Assembly (NCBI RefSeq): GCF_032594355.1
Contig: NZ_CP131061.1
Span: 930,001 to 994,000, forward strand
Length of the DNA: 64,000 nucleotides
Source of the DNA: Methanolapillus ohkumae
GTDB lineage: Archaea > Halobacteriota > Methanosarcinia > Methanosarcinales > Methanosarcinaceae
Reading direction: 5' to 3'
Shown here: positions 8,178-15,932 of the stretch, piece after piece
Layout of the letters: each line of letters begins with the position of its first letter
Position numbering within the stretch: position 1 is the first letter of the stretch
The notes under the pieces: generated by a model
What the model saw: only the letters and a program-made list of their open reading frames with translations
Databases searched by the model: none
What the model was told of the DNA's origin: nothing
Position numbers and translations under genes: made by a program

Positions 8178-8674
8178 ACATCTCCTTTTACATTTTTTTG
8201 ATACTTTTCTAAATCCGCCGGAATTTTATTGCAAACATTTTCAATGAAATTAAAAAAATTAAAATTGCAAAAAATTAGCGGTCTTTTATAAAGAATATAT
8301 TTATCATACATATATTTAATTCCTGATATTTTAGTTAATGAATAATTATCATAAAATAGAAGTTTTGTAAAAACCGGCCCGCATTTCTATTGATAAATTG
8401 AAAAGATAAACTGAAAAAGCAGATACAATAACACACACGACCGCATCAAAAACAAAAATACGATCACCGGAAATATAACCCCAAATAAAATGGAAAAATA
8501 AAAAGAATCATCCGAAGTTCATTCAACATAATTAAATATCATTGCCGACAAGGAAAGTTTTGAAAAATTACATCGATATCGACGATAACTGCGATAACGA
8601 TGATATCGACGATAACTGCGATAACGATGATATCGACGATAACTGCGATAATGACGATTAAATCAAGGTGAACG
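8178..8674. other. Divergent intergenic region before thiM
   Basis: An AT-rich spacer that must contain both the lipoprotein promoter (minus) and the thiM promoter (plus). A/T-rich TATA-like stretches occur at 8296-8315. I see no thiamine pyrophosphate riboswitch consensus. Near the thiM start is a 27-bp tandem repeat listed separately. Confidence 0.4.
8575..8655. repeat. Tandem repeat, 27-bp unit, 3 copies, just upstream of thiM
   Basis: GATATCGACGATAACTGCGA followed by TAACGAT is repeated three times without gaps; only the third copy differs (TAATGAC). It lies 20 bp before the thiM start codon, hence in the 5' leader. GATATC and CGATAA elements could fold or bind protein. The period is divisible by three and the frame could encode an acidic peptide, but no start signal supports that. 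Confidence 0.85.
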
Positions 8675-8675
8675 T

Positions 8676-9539
8676 ATGTTTATTTTATCCGATGAAGCAA
8701 AAACAAAAGCAATCTATCACTTGGAAACGCTCCGTATGAAAAAACCACTTGTCCACTGCATTACAAACCGTGTGACCATTACCGAGTGTGCAAACGGTCT
8801 TTTGGCATCCGGGGCGGCGCCGATTATGGCTGAAGATTTAAGAGAAGTAGAAGACATTGTATCCATTTCCCAAGCTCTGGTCCTCAACATCGGAACCTTA
8901 ATGCCGCTTCAAATTGAAGCGATGCTCAAAGCCGGCAAAAAAGCAAAAGCTATTGGCATCCCGGTTATTTTTGATCCGGTCGGTGCCGGCGCAACGCCAC
9001 TGCGTGACTCTGTTTCCAAGCAAATCATTGATGAAATCGAACCGGACATCATTCGGGGAAATATGTCGGAAATCCGGGCTCTTTATGGTTTTTTGGGACA
9101 AACAAAAGGCGTGGATGCGGCAGCATCTGATTTTATTACATTTGAAAATGCAAAAGAAGCGGCGGGAATCGTCAAAGAATTAGCGGTCCGGTATGGTTGT
9201 GTTGTCGGCGCCACCGGAAAAATAGATATTATTTCCGACGGAATGAATACGTTTTTCGTGGAAAACGGGCATGAAATGCTGTGTAAAATTACGGGTTCCG
9301 GATGCGTTCTTTCCTGTTTGGCCGGCGGATTTGCCGGCGCTGTGGAAAAAGAAGATTATTTGATGGCAACGGTCGCCGCATTCGTCTTAAATGGAATGGC
9401 CGGTGAAATGGCTTACGAATATGTCAACAAGACCGGACAAGGTCTTGGAACTTTCCGGGAAAAAGTGATGGATTACCTGTACCTGGCCGGAAGAAAAGAA
9501 ATGGAATCGGGTGCCAAAATTTATGTTTTTAAAGAATAA
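8676..9539 (+). CDS. thiM: Hydroxyethylthiazole kinase
   Basis: The 287-residue protein phosphorylates 4-methyl-5-(2-hydroxyethyl)thiazole with ATP, salvaging the thiazole moiety of thiamine. Family features are the N-terminal PLVHCITNRVTITECANGLL, the GAAPIMAEDLREVE loop, VIFDPVGAGATPLRD near 105-118 and the anion-hole motif ITGSGCVLSCLAG with its catalytic Cys around 212. AAGGTGA is placed well before the ATG. It overlaps or nearly abuts thiE on the same strand, and the pair forms a thiamine phosphate operon. Length is close to the family norm of about 265-275. Confidence 0.95.
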   Translation: MFILSDEAKTKAIYHLETLRMKKPLVHCITNRVTITECANGLLASGAAPIMAEDLREVEDIVSISQALVLNIGTLMPLQIEAMLKAGKKAKAIGIPVIFDPVGAGATPLRDSVSKQIIDEIEPDIIRGNMSEIRALYGFLGQTKGVDAAASDFITFENAKEAAGIVKELAVRYGCVVGATGKIDIISDGMNTFFVENGHEMLCKITGSGCVLSCLAGGFAGAVEKEDYLMATVAAFVLNGMAGEMAYEYVNKTGQGLGTFREKVMDYLYLAGRKEMESGAKIYVFKE

Positions 9540-10182
9540 ACAAAAAAATAAACAAAAAAATACGGATTATTCCGTATACATTGTCACCGACCGGTTTTTG
9601 TGTCCGCCAGCTAAAATGACGGAAACAATTCAAGCCTCTATTCTCGGCGGCGCGACGGTTATTCAGCTGCGTGAAAAAAACGTAGATTCGCTGACGTTTT
9701 ACAAAATGGCCCAAGAAATTCTGGAATGGACAAAAAAATACGAGATCCCGCTCATTATCAATGACCGGCTGGACATAATGCTGGCTTCCGGCGCCGACGG
9801 TCTTCATGTTGGGCAAAGTGATTTGCCGGCGGCGGTCGCCCGAAAGTTGATCGGGCCGGACAAAATATTGGGGGTGTCGGTGACAACCATCCCTGAAGCC
9901 AAGGCGGCGGAAGCGGACGGTGCCGACTATTTGGGGGTGGGCGCGATTTTTTCCACCTCAACAAAAAACGATGCGGCATTCGTTTCCATTCAAACGCTGA
10001 AAGAAATTAAAAACGCGGTCCAAATTCCGGTCGTCGCAATCGGCGGTATTTCCAAAGGAAATATGGCGCGGCTGAGCGGGACAAATATTGACGGCGTGGC
10101 GGTGGTGTCCGCTGTCATGGGAAGCGCGGACCCGGAAAAGGCAACGGAAGAAATAAAATCTGCTTTTAAAATGATCAAATAA
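9523..10182 (+). CDS. thiE: Thiamine-phosphate synthase
   Basis: ThiE joins hydroxymethylpyrimidine diphosphate and thiazole phosphate to give thiamine phosphate. The TIM-barrel signatures are visible: YIVTDRFLCPP near the N terminus, ATVIQLREKNVDS, IINDRLDIMLASGADGLHVGQSDLP with the metal-binding Asp, YLGVGAIFSTSTK and VVAIGGISKGN with the phosphate loop. The start is uncertain: a GTG at 9511 and an ATG at 9523 both lie inside the end of thiM, implying translational coupling. The extra N-terminal Lys/Asn-rich tract (KNKQKNKQKN) before the barrel is probably a linker created by local repeats. It is followed by apt 50 bp downstream on the same strand. Confidence 0.93.
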   Translation: MFLKNKQKNKQKNTDYSVYIVTDRFLCPPAKMTETIQASILGGATVIQLREKNVDSLTFYKMAQEILEWTKKYEIPLIINDRLDIMLASGADGLHVGQSDLPAAVARKLIGPDKILGVSVTTIPEAKAAEADGADYLGVGAIFSTSTKNDAAFVSIQTLKEIKNAVQIPVVAIGGISKGNMARLSGTNIDGVAVVSAVMGSADPEKATEEIKSAFKMIK

Positions 10183-10232
10183 AAACAAAAACCGCTTAAA
10201 ATCCCGTAACTTAATAAAATGAGGAGATAAAC

Positions 10233-10757
10233 ATGGATTTGAAAGAAAAAGTTCGAATAATTGAGAATTTTCCGATTCCGGGAATCAGTTTTAAAGACAT
10301 TACACCGCTTTTATCCGATCCGGATGTTTATTTGGAAACCATTCGTCAGTTGGACATTTTGGTGGATACCCTGAATGAAAAACCGGATGTCATTGTCGCG
10401 CCCGAGTCACGCGGCTTTCTTTTTGGGGTTCCGCTGGCGTTGAAAAGAGGAATCGGATTTGTACCGGTGCGAAAGCCGGGAAAGCTTCCGTGCGCGGTCA
10501 TTTCCGAAGAATACAAATTGGAATACGGGACGAACAAAATTGAAGTGCATGCCGACGCGATTTCAAAAGGCGACAAGGTTTTGATCGTGGACGATTTAAT
10601 CGCAACCGGTGGGACACTCGAAGCCACCGCCAAATTGATTGAGAAAATGGGCGGAAATATTATCGGGATTGTTGCGGTCATTGAATTAACGGAAGTCGGC
10701 GGGATAGAAAAGCTGAAAAAATATAGGCCTAAAGCCTTGATTTCCTATCCGTATTGA
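10233..10757 (+). CDS. apt: Adenine phosphoribosyltransferase
   Basis: The 174-residue enzyme converts adenine and PRPP into AMP for purine salvage. It looks like a bacterial-type APRT: N-terminal ENFPIPGISFKDITPLLSDP, the VAPESRGFLFGVPLA loop, and the PRPP-binding motif VLIVDDLIATGGT at residues 116-128. The EYGTNKIEVHADAI segment is the flexible catalytic loop. GAGGAG lies seven bases before the ATG. It is co-directional with thiM-thiE and may share their transcript. Some archaeal members act as hypoxanthine enzymes, but the Arg-Gly-Phe and EYGT motifs favour adenine. Confidence 0.93.
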   Translation: MDLKEKVRIIENFPIPGISFKDITPLLSDPDVYLETIRQLDILVDTLNEKPDVIVAPESRGFLFGVPLALKRGIGFVPVRKPGKLPCAVISEEYKLEYGTNKIEVHADAISKGDKVLIVDDLIATGGTLEATAKLIEKMGGNIIGIVAVIELTEVGGIEKLKKYRPKALISYPY

Positions 10758-10832
10758 AGAAATTGAAAAAATAATTTTGAAAAAACGATTTTGAAAAAAT
10801 GATTTACAAAAGACTGATATTGGAAATCAATT

Positions 10833-11486
10833 ATGCCGAATAAGTTCTATTTTTGTTTTGACCCGGCGGATTTTTCCCGCGTTGCTCCCCTTCAATCCAA
10901 GCTTTTAGACTCAAACGAATATGATATGACCACTGCGCCGCTTTCGGAGGCCGATATTCTTGTTGTTTGGATTGGGAAGCACACGTTTGAGGAGGAGACT
11001 TGCCTGCTTGAAATCCGGAAGGGATTTGAAGAAAAGAAAGCACATTTGGCGGTTTATTTAGATAATGCGGCTGATGTGGTCGCCGATGGCAAAACCCGGC
11101 TTGGGAAAAACCCGTACGATTTGTTTTACTTGGAATACAAAAACAAAGAGATTTCCTTAAAAGAAGGCGCCATCGTCATCCCGGGAAAACTCAAAAGCCG
11201 TTTCTCATCCACAGAAATCAAGGCGAAAGCTTCCGATTTTGTCGGTTTGTATGATTATGTCAAAGACAACGGCGGCAAAAATATGGCCGGCTGGATGCAA
11301 ACGGAAATTCAAAAGAAAAAGGATTTCTTTGCCGAATGCAAAAACATAACGCCCAAGGATTGGGACAATGTAATTCGGCTGACTGCCAAAGGCAGCCGTA
11401 AAATTTCAGGTATGTTTTTGTATTATTATTGGGCAAATAAAGAAGAGATCAATCCTAAAAAAGAAAAACAAGAGAATGGAATCTAA
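10833..11486 (+). CDS. Uncharacterised protein with a possible TIR-like (MTH538-type) N-terminal domain
   Basis: The 217-residue protein is soluble and not clearly recognised. The first 85 residues alternate strands and helices (FYFCFDPADFSRVAPLQSKL, then ADILVVWIGKHTFEEETCLLEIRKGFEEKKAHLAVYL). The DILVVWIGKHT...EI..GFE pattern resembles MTH538/Thoeris-ThsB-type TIR-like domains, where a strand ending in GxxT is followed by a helix with an acidic residue. The C-terminal 100 residues are helical and Lys-rich (QKKKDFFAECKN). No partner NADase or other defence effector is adjacent; the neighbours are apt and cobT. The TIR call is tentative and may be only fold mimicry. GGAAATC precedes the ATG. 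Confidence 0.6.
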   Translation: MPNKFYFCFDPADFSRVAPLQSKLLDSNEYDMTTAPLSEADILVVWIGKHTFEEETCLLEIRKGFEEKKAHLAVYLDNAADVVADGKTRLGKNPYDLFYLEYKNKEISLKEGAIVIPGKLKSRFSSTEIKAKASDFVGLYDYVKDNGGKNMAGWMQTEIQKKKDFFAECKNITPKDWDNVIRLTAKGSRKISGMFLYYYWANKEEINPKKEKQENGI

Positions 11487-11550
11487 AAAAGAATGAAATA
11501 TAAAAAAAGGATGGAATATAAAAATAAAAAAGGAATGGATTTTTAATTTT

Positions 11551-12612
11551 TTACACTTTTCCCGCTTTTAATATTGCGCAAACGTTTTCCACTTCTTCTC
11601 TAAATTGTGCGTCGGTTACGCCGAAAAGCGATGATAAATACATAGCGCCGCCGGCGCCGGCGCCTTCTTTGATGGTTCCCGATTCGTACCGTTGAATGCC
11701 GGGCAGGCGGGATTTTCCAAAGCCGGGATCGGCGATGTATGCTTTAAATCCGATTTGGCGGGATAATTCATTGAAATTGGCGCTTTTGTCTTCCGCCACA
11801 TAGCGGGTGGTTGCCAAGCAAACGTTTTTTGTATTGGCGCCCAGATGTTTAAGAATCGCAAAAACGGCAGCCATTTGTGTGCCGCCGGCTAAAATGATAT
11901 TCATCTCCGGGTCAAAATCTTTAAATCCGGCGACGAGGCCTGCCGCGGCCGGCATCATCGGGTCTCCAAGAAACGCGACGGCTTGGAACGGATCTTTTTT
12001 GAGGCTTCCAAGTGTGATATTATTTTTTGCCATCGCTTCCGAAATCACTTGTTTTTTGAGTTCAATCGGATTGACATCCGCGCTGCTGCTCGCTTTTGCG
12101 TCATAGCCGAGCGCCATTAAAACGCCCATCGCGGTCGTTGTGCCGCCGGGCGTGCTTTCACCAATGATCGGGTGGTCGGTGGACGGCGCGGCCTCAAAGC
12201 CGATTTTGCGGGCGTTTTCAAAAATGATTTGGGGTTCAATCACGGAAATTCCGCTTCGTATATCTTCGCCGGGAGCGGCGTCGGCGGATTTCATCGGAAT
12301 GGATTTGTCCGGCAAAATCATGAGTCCGGAATTGACAAATAGGTGAGGGACACGGGTCAGATTGAGCGCTGAGCGGGTAATGACGGCCGGCGTCGGGGTG
12401 TCGAGGGGGGGCGTCATCGGAAGTACGGGGACGCTGATGATGTTTCCGGTGTGCATGAGTTCGCTGTCGCCGGCCGGGGTGTAAACCGTCAATTCGGCTG
12501 TTTTTCCGGCAGCCGAAAGTCCGGGAATTTGAGAGGTTTTCGTGTTTGATAAAACACAAACATAAAGCGGGTTTTTGACACTCAGTTCCGGTTTTGGCGA
12601 AATCCAACTCAT
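11551..12612 (-). CDS. cobT: Nicotinate-nucleotide:benzimidazole phosphoribosyltransferase-like protein (UPF0284, archaeal CobT)
   Basis: The 353-residue protein matches the archaeal UPF0284/CobT family, which prepares alpha-ribazole phosphates for the lower ligand of cobamides. Recognisable blocks are DHPIIGESTPGGTTTAMGVL around 143-165, a phosphate-rich turn, the second domain FLGDPMMPAAAGLVAGF, ILAGGTQMAAVFAIL, and the C-terminal EGAGAGGAMYLSSLFGV. A conserved Glu follows near the end (REEVENV). Sequence GGGTCGTC precedes the ATG. It faces apt and the TIR-like gene across a small repeat of AAAAAGGATGGAATATA units. The gene fits the corrinoid theme with cobQ at 57.6 kb. Confidence 0.88.
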   Translation of the reverse strand: MSWISPKPELSVKNPLYVCVLSNTKTSQIPGLSAAGKTAELTVYTPAGDSELMHTGNIISVPVLPMTPPLDTPTPAVITRSALNLTRVPHLFVNSGLMILPDKSIPMKSADAAPGEDIRSGISVIEPQIIFENARKIGFEAAPSTDHPIIGESTPGGTTTAMGVLMALGYDAKASSSADVNPIELKKQVISEAMAKNNITLGSLKKDPFQAVAFLGDPMMPAAAGLVAGFKDFDPEMNIILAGGTQMAAVFAILKHLGANTKNVCLATTRYVAEDKSANFNELSRQIGFKAYIADPGFGKSRLPGIQRYESGTIKEGAGAGGAMYLSSLFGVTDAQFREEVENVCAILKAGKV

Positions 12613-12898
12613 TTTAATGACGACCCCATTTGGTTATTAAAATCAAATAATTACAAAATAAACAAAAATTAATAACGTAAATCCGCAAAAGTAACCCTAA
12701 TATGCTGTGAATCAATATTAATTATCCGTTCATTTCAATTGAAATAAAGGCAACTCAGATTGATTTCTATTCCTTTTTATTCCTTCTGCAAAATATAAAT
12801 CTGTAAGATCTCTTTGGATCCATTTTTAAGTCTTTCGATTTTGTTTTTTTCAAAAAGAATATAACTTTCCTGTTTATTTTTATTTTTGGAGGATTCTT

Positions 12899-13291
12899 AT
12901 GAAGAAAGAAAATAAAATCGTCATTATTCTTTTCCTAACGGCTTTTTTGTCCGTTCTTCTGCTTTATGTATGTGTTTTTGACAACAATTCCGAAAACTCC
13001 GGCCAAATACCGGTTACGCCAACCATAAACGATGTTGGAAAAACGGTTTATGTCGAAGGAAACATTTTGAACAAAAAAATGACATTCACCGGTGAAAATC
13101 TGATTCTTAACATTGAAGGCAAGAATCAGGATATGATTGTGATTTTCATTCCCAAAAAATCAGGGGCCGCCGGAATTTATCAAAAAATTGCGGTGGGTGA
13201 CAAAATCGGTGTTTTTGGGACGGTTGAGGAATATAATGGAACGCTTGAGGTTGTTTTAAAGAAAGAGCAGGATTTAACAAAACGATCATGA
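12899..13291 (+). CDS. Membrane-anchored protein with OB-fold domain
   Basis: The 130-residue protein starts with a single hydrophobic segment (IVIILFLTAFLSVLLLYVCVF) that anchors it with the remainder outside the cell. After a Pro/Thr linker comes a beta-rich domain (GKTVYVEGNIL...ENLILNIEG...MIVIFIPKK...VGDKIGVFGTVEEYNGTLEVVLKK). The pattern of strand, GxV.G.I, and a final GxVxEYNGxxEVV matches the nucleic-acid-binding OB-fold family tRNA_anti-like. Small anchored OB-fold proteins of this type occur in Methanosarcina; their role is unknown. GGAGGATTC lies just before the ATG, a strong ribosome site. No operon partner; the tat genes follow on the other strand. Confidence 0.72.
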   Translation: MKKENKIVIILFLTAFLSVLLLYVCVFDNNSENSGQIPVTPTINDVGKTVYVEGNILNKKMTFTGENLILNIEGKNQDMIVIFIPKKSGAAGIYQKIAVGDKIGVFGTVEEYNGTLEVVLKKEQDLTKRS

Positions 13292-13304
13292 ATAAATTCT
13301 ACAC

Positions 13305-13416
13305 TTCAATAACAGTTGCAGCAGTTCCAAAACCATATACATTTGCAGCAATGCTCAAACCATCAACAGGTGCAGCAGTTCCAAAACCATATACAGTTGC
13401 ATAACGCACGCTGCAA
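13305..13416. repeat. Degenerate copies of the GCAGCAATGCTCAAA family plus a partial palindromic repeat
   Basis: Contains alternating GCAGCAGTTCCAAAACCATA, a single close match GCAGCAATGCTCAAACCATC near 13350, and at 13395-13416 GTTGCATAACGCACGCTGCAAT, a short version of the dispersed palindrome. It lies between the OB-fold gene and the tatA terminator. Confidence 0.6.
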
Positions 13417-13489
13417 TATCGAAAAAAAGTAATTGAAAAGCTAAAAAATAAATATAAAATAAATCGGAAAAGATACAAAATAAAAAAGA

Positions 13490-13506
13490 AAGCGGAAAGA
13501 CCGCTT
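13490..13506 (-). terminator. Hairpin terminator downstream of tatA
   Basis: AAGCGG/CCGCTT stem with a 5-base loop. On the minus strand it is followed by a T-rich run (plus-strand A-rich at 13482-13489). It starts 12 bp past the tatA stop codon. Confidence 0.6.
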
Positions 13507-13518
13507 TTTAATAAGTTC

Positions 13519-13821
13519 TCAGGTGTTTTTCATTTTTTTGCTGATTTCATCCAAGAGCTCGTCATCGCTTTTTCCTTTTGTATCAATTCCTTGCTCTTTT
13601 GCCATCAGCCGGATTTTTGTATCTTTCTCAGTTTCAGGGGTTGACTCTAAGCTCTTTTCAAACTCTTTGTATGAAATTTCCGCTTCTTTTTGCGCTTTTT
13701 TAAATTCGCCGGCTGATTTTCCGGCCGATCTGGCCAATTCGGGAAGCTTTGCCGCTCCGAAAAGAAGGACAATGATCGCGACAATTAAGATCATTTCCGT
13801 AGGTCCGATTCCACCAATCAT
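13519..13821 (-). CDS. tatA: Sec-independent (Tat) translocase subunit TatA, copy 1
   Basis: The 100-residue protein has the TatA/Hcf106 plan: a short external N terminus (MIGGIGPTEM), one membrane helix (ILIVAIIVLLFG), the conserved hinge FGAAKLPELARSAGK with Phe-Gly and Pro, an amphipathic helix, and an acidic Lys/Glu cytoplasmic tail. It forms the pore or membrane-thinning oligomer for export of folded proteins. GAGGTG lies seven bases before the ATG. A second tatA and two tatC genes lie within the next 3.5 kb. The tail shares the motif MAKEQGID.GKSDDELLDEISKKMK with the second copy, showing duplication. Confidence 0.93.
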   Translation of the reverse strand: MIGGIGPTEMILIVAIIVLLFGAAKLPELARSAGKSAGEFKKAQKEAEISYKEFEKSLESTPETEKDTKIRLMAKEQGIDTKGKSDDELLDEISKKMKNT

Positions 13822-14131
13822 TTTTGTGCACCTCTTAATTTGTAAGTTTTTAGATTTTAATAATTTTTAATTTTAATGATTTTTTTATTAATAATTGTGA
13901 TTGTTATTTTTAATGATTGTTATTTTAATGATTTTTAATTTTAATGATTGTTATTTTTTAATAATTTTTATGGCGGTGGTATTTGTAATTATTTTTCATG
14001 TTTTAAGTTTTAATTACCATGTCAATGAAATGACGTTCATATAAATTTATTGCTAAATTTTTTCTTAAAATAATTTCAAATATTTACGGTGATTTGCCAT
14101 GATTTTAAATTTGTGTATTTTAGACTTAATT
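13822..14131. other. AT-rich spacer between the two tatA genes
   Basis: Filled with imperfect repeats of TTTTAATGATTGTTATT-type sequence (13850-13960). No gene. Promoter elements for the downstream minus-strand tatA must lie here, with a TATA-like ATTTATTGCT region near 14043 on the plus strand too weak to call. Confidence 0.35.
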
Positions 14132-14578
14132 TTAGACTTGAGCTTTTTCGCCTGCTTTTTCCGTGCACGTTTTGTTTAAATCCGCCAACTCTTCCGGACT
14201 TAATCTTTTTACCGTCATTTCCTTTTCAGACTCGCTTTCATTTTTTTCAACCGCAATACTCTCTGTTTTCATTTTTTCGGAAATCATCACTAAAAGTTCT
14301 TCCGGCTTTTTTCCCTCAGGGTCAATTCCAGCTTCTGCCGCCATGGCTTTTATTTTATTGTCCAAGGCTTTGGCATCCGCTTTCTTCTTTTCATTTTGCT
14401 CTTTGGAATATTTTTCAATATCACTTAAATCAAACTCGGCGGCCTTTTGAGCAATTTTGAATTCACCGATTGCCGAGCCGACCGAACGCGCAAGCTCAGG
14501 AAGCTTGTTGGGTCCAAAGAGAATAAGCGCAATGACGAGGACAACAACGATTTCCATTGATCCGATTCCGCCAATCAT
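14132..14578 (-). CDS. tatA: Sec-independent (Tat) translocase subunit TatA, copy 2
   Basis: The 148-residue protein has the same architecture as the neighbouring TatA: MIGGIGSMEI, membrane helix VVVLVIALILFGP, hinge FGPNKLPELARSVGSAIGEFK, then a longer charged tail. The region MAAEAGIDPEGKKPEELLVMISEKMK is clearly paralogous to the tail of copy 1. After it comes an extra 45-residue acidic extension (EKNESESEKEMTVKRLS) absent from copy 1. The different tail lengths suggest specialised partners, for example one TatA for each TatC. No strong ribosome site is visible. It is co-directional with tatC 1, about 110 bp downstream of that gene. Confidence 0.92.
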   Translation of the reverse strand: MIGGIGSMEIVVVLVIALILFGPNKLPELARSVGSAIGEFKIAQKAAEFDLSDIEKYSKEQNEKKKADAKALDNKIKAMAAEAGIDPEGKKPEELLVMISEKMKTESIAVEKNESESEKEMTVKRLSPEELADLNKTCTEKAGEKAQV

Positions 14579-14685
14579 AATCTTTTTTAAAATAAATCAA
14601 AGCTTATAAAGATTTGCCTTGATTATTCATGATTGTCTGTTTTTCAATGAATGGAATCTTTTTTAACGGGGATTCATTTCGTTTT

Positions 14686-15534
14686 TTAAAAGAAGCGCAA
14701 TATAATTAAGCTGAATTCAAAAAGAATGACAAGCGCGACCCCGGCAATTAATTGAGAAACAAAGGTTGGATCGGGTGAAATCAAAAACGCAAAACCGATT
14801 AATGTTCCGTAAACCATAATCCGTCCTTTCCGAAGTGTTTTTTCATTGATCAATCCCATTTTCACAGCCGATACCATCAAAAGAGGTATTTGAAACACAA
14901 TTCCAAACCCGAGAACCAGTGTAATTACCGTGTTAATGGTTTCACTCAAACTGATTTGAGCGATTGCGCTTTGATCGGAATAGTCAATAATAAACATAAA
15001 AAAAATCGGCATCACAATAAAGTAGGCCAACGAGGCGCCGAAAATAAATAATAAAAATGAAGCCGGAACTGTTTTCCATAAAAACCGGCGCTCATTCTTG
15101 TAAAGCCCGCGACACATGAATTTGTACAATTCGTACGACAAAACCGGGAAAAAAACAGCAATAGCTGCCGCAACCGATAATTTCATCCGGGTGACCATGT
15201 ATTCCGTTGGCGAATAAATGGACATAACCGCTCCTTCCGGAATCAGTTTATTCCATAGGTATGCGATTCCTTCTCCTGAAAACGGATAAAATAAAACGGA
15301 TCCGATCAAAAGCACCGCAATACAAACGATGAGACGGTTTCGAAGCTCGGTTAAGTGACCGATCAGATGTTCTTCATAATCGATGTCGTCAACGTCTTTT
15401 GTATTTTTCTTTTTGAAAATGGATTTCCATCCGGATTTTTGATTTTTTGGGCCGGACGCATTTGAAAAATCGGCAGAATCTTCCGATATGTTTTTTTCAT
15501 TTAAATCAATTTGTTCCGGCATTTTTTCATCCAT
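14686..15534 (-). CDS. tatC: Sec-independent (Tat) translocase subunit TatC, copy 1
   Basis: The 282-residue protein is TatC, the twin-arginine signal receptor. An unusual hydrophilic N-terminal extension of about 55 residues (Asp/Glu/Lys-rich) precedes the family start EEHLIGHLTELRNRLI with the conserved Glu and Arg-Asn-Arg of the signal-binding site. Six membrane helices follow, including PTEYMVTRMKLSVAAAIAVFFPVLSYELYKF, the FGIVFQIPLLM helix and the FLISPDPTFVSQLIAGVAL segment. The order tatC-tatA-tatA on the minus strand suggests one transcription unit, although each spacer exceeds 100 bp. A second tatC is divergent. Confidence 0.93.
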   Translation of the reverse strand: MDEKMPEQIDLNEKNISEDSADFSNASGPKNQKSGWKSIFKKKNTKDVDDIDYEEHLIGHLTELRNRLIVCIAVLLIGSVLFYPFSGEGIAYLWNKLIPEGAVMSIYSPTEYMVTRMKLSVAAAIAVFFPVLSYELYKFMCRGLYKNERRFLWKTVPASFLLFIFGASLAYFIVMPIFFMFIIDYSDQSAIAQISLSETINTVITLVLGFGIVFQIPLLMVSAVKMGLINEKTLRKGRIMVYGTLIGFAFLISPDPTFVSQLIAGVALVILFEFSLIILRFF

Positions 15535-15932
15535 TTCATTTTTTTAAAAATGATACAAATACAATAAAAACAGAAAAACTAAAGGATAAGCCATGAAAAA
15601 CAAGAAATCATTTAAAGTTATTCATGGAAATTCATTTTTTATATAAAATGAATTTGTTTTTGAATCTTTGAATTTGTTTTTGAATCTATTTTTGAATTAT
15701 TCAATTAAGAGTTGAATCATAAAATTAAAAGTTGGGTATAAGTTCAAAAGTTGAATCATAAAACTTTTATGTAAGGTTTTTATGTATACTACAAATCATC
15801 AAAACCCGCATAAATAATCATTTTGGTTATTTTTGGAATTGAAAAACAAAATAAAAACAGTTATACAAAATAAATTATAAAAACAAAATGTAAAAACAAC
15901 TGAAATTTTTCAAAAAGGACCGGGATGTCATC
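15535..15932. other. Divergent intergenic region between the two tatC genes
   Basis: AT-rich. Contains short direct repeats of TGAATTTGTTTTTGAATCT (15650-15690) and of GAATCATAAAATTAAAAGTTG (15714-15770). A TTTTATATAAAATG palindromic TATA-like element lies near 15636-15650. No gene seen. Confidence 0.35.

Noticed and set aside
8178..8674. TPP riboswitch upstream of thiM
   Set aside because: The conserved CUGAGA and ACCYGAUNNGGAU-type elements are not present.
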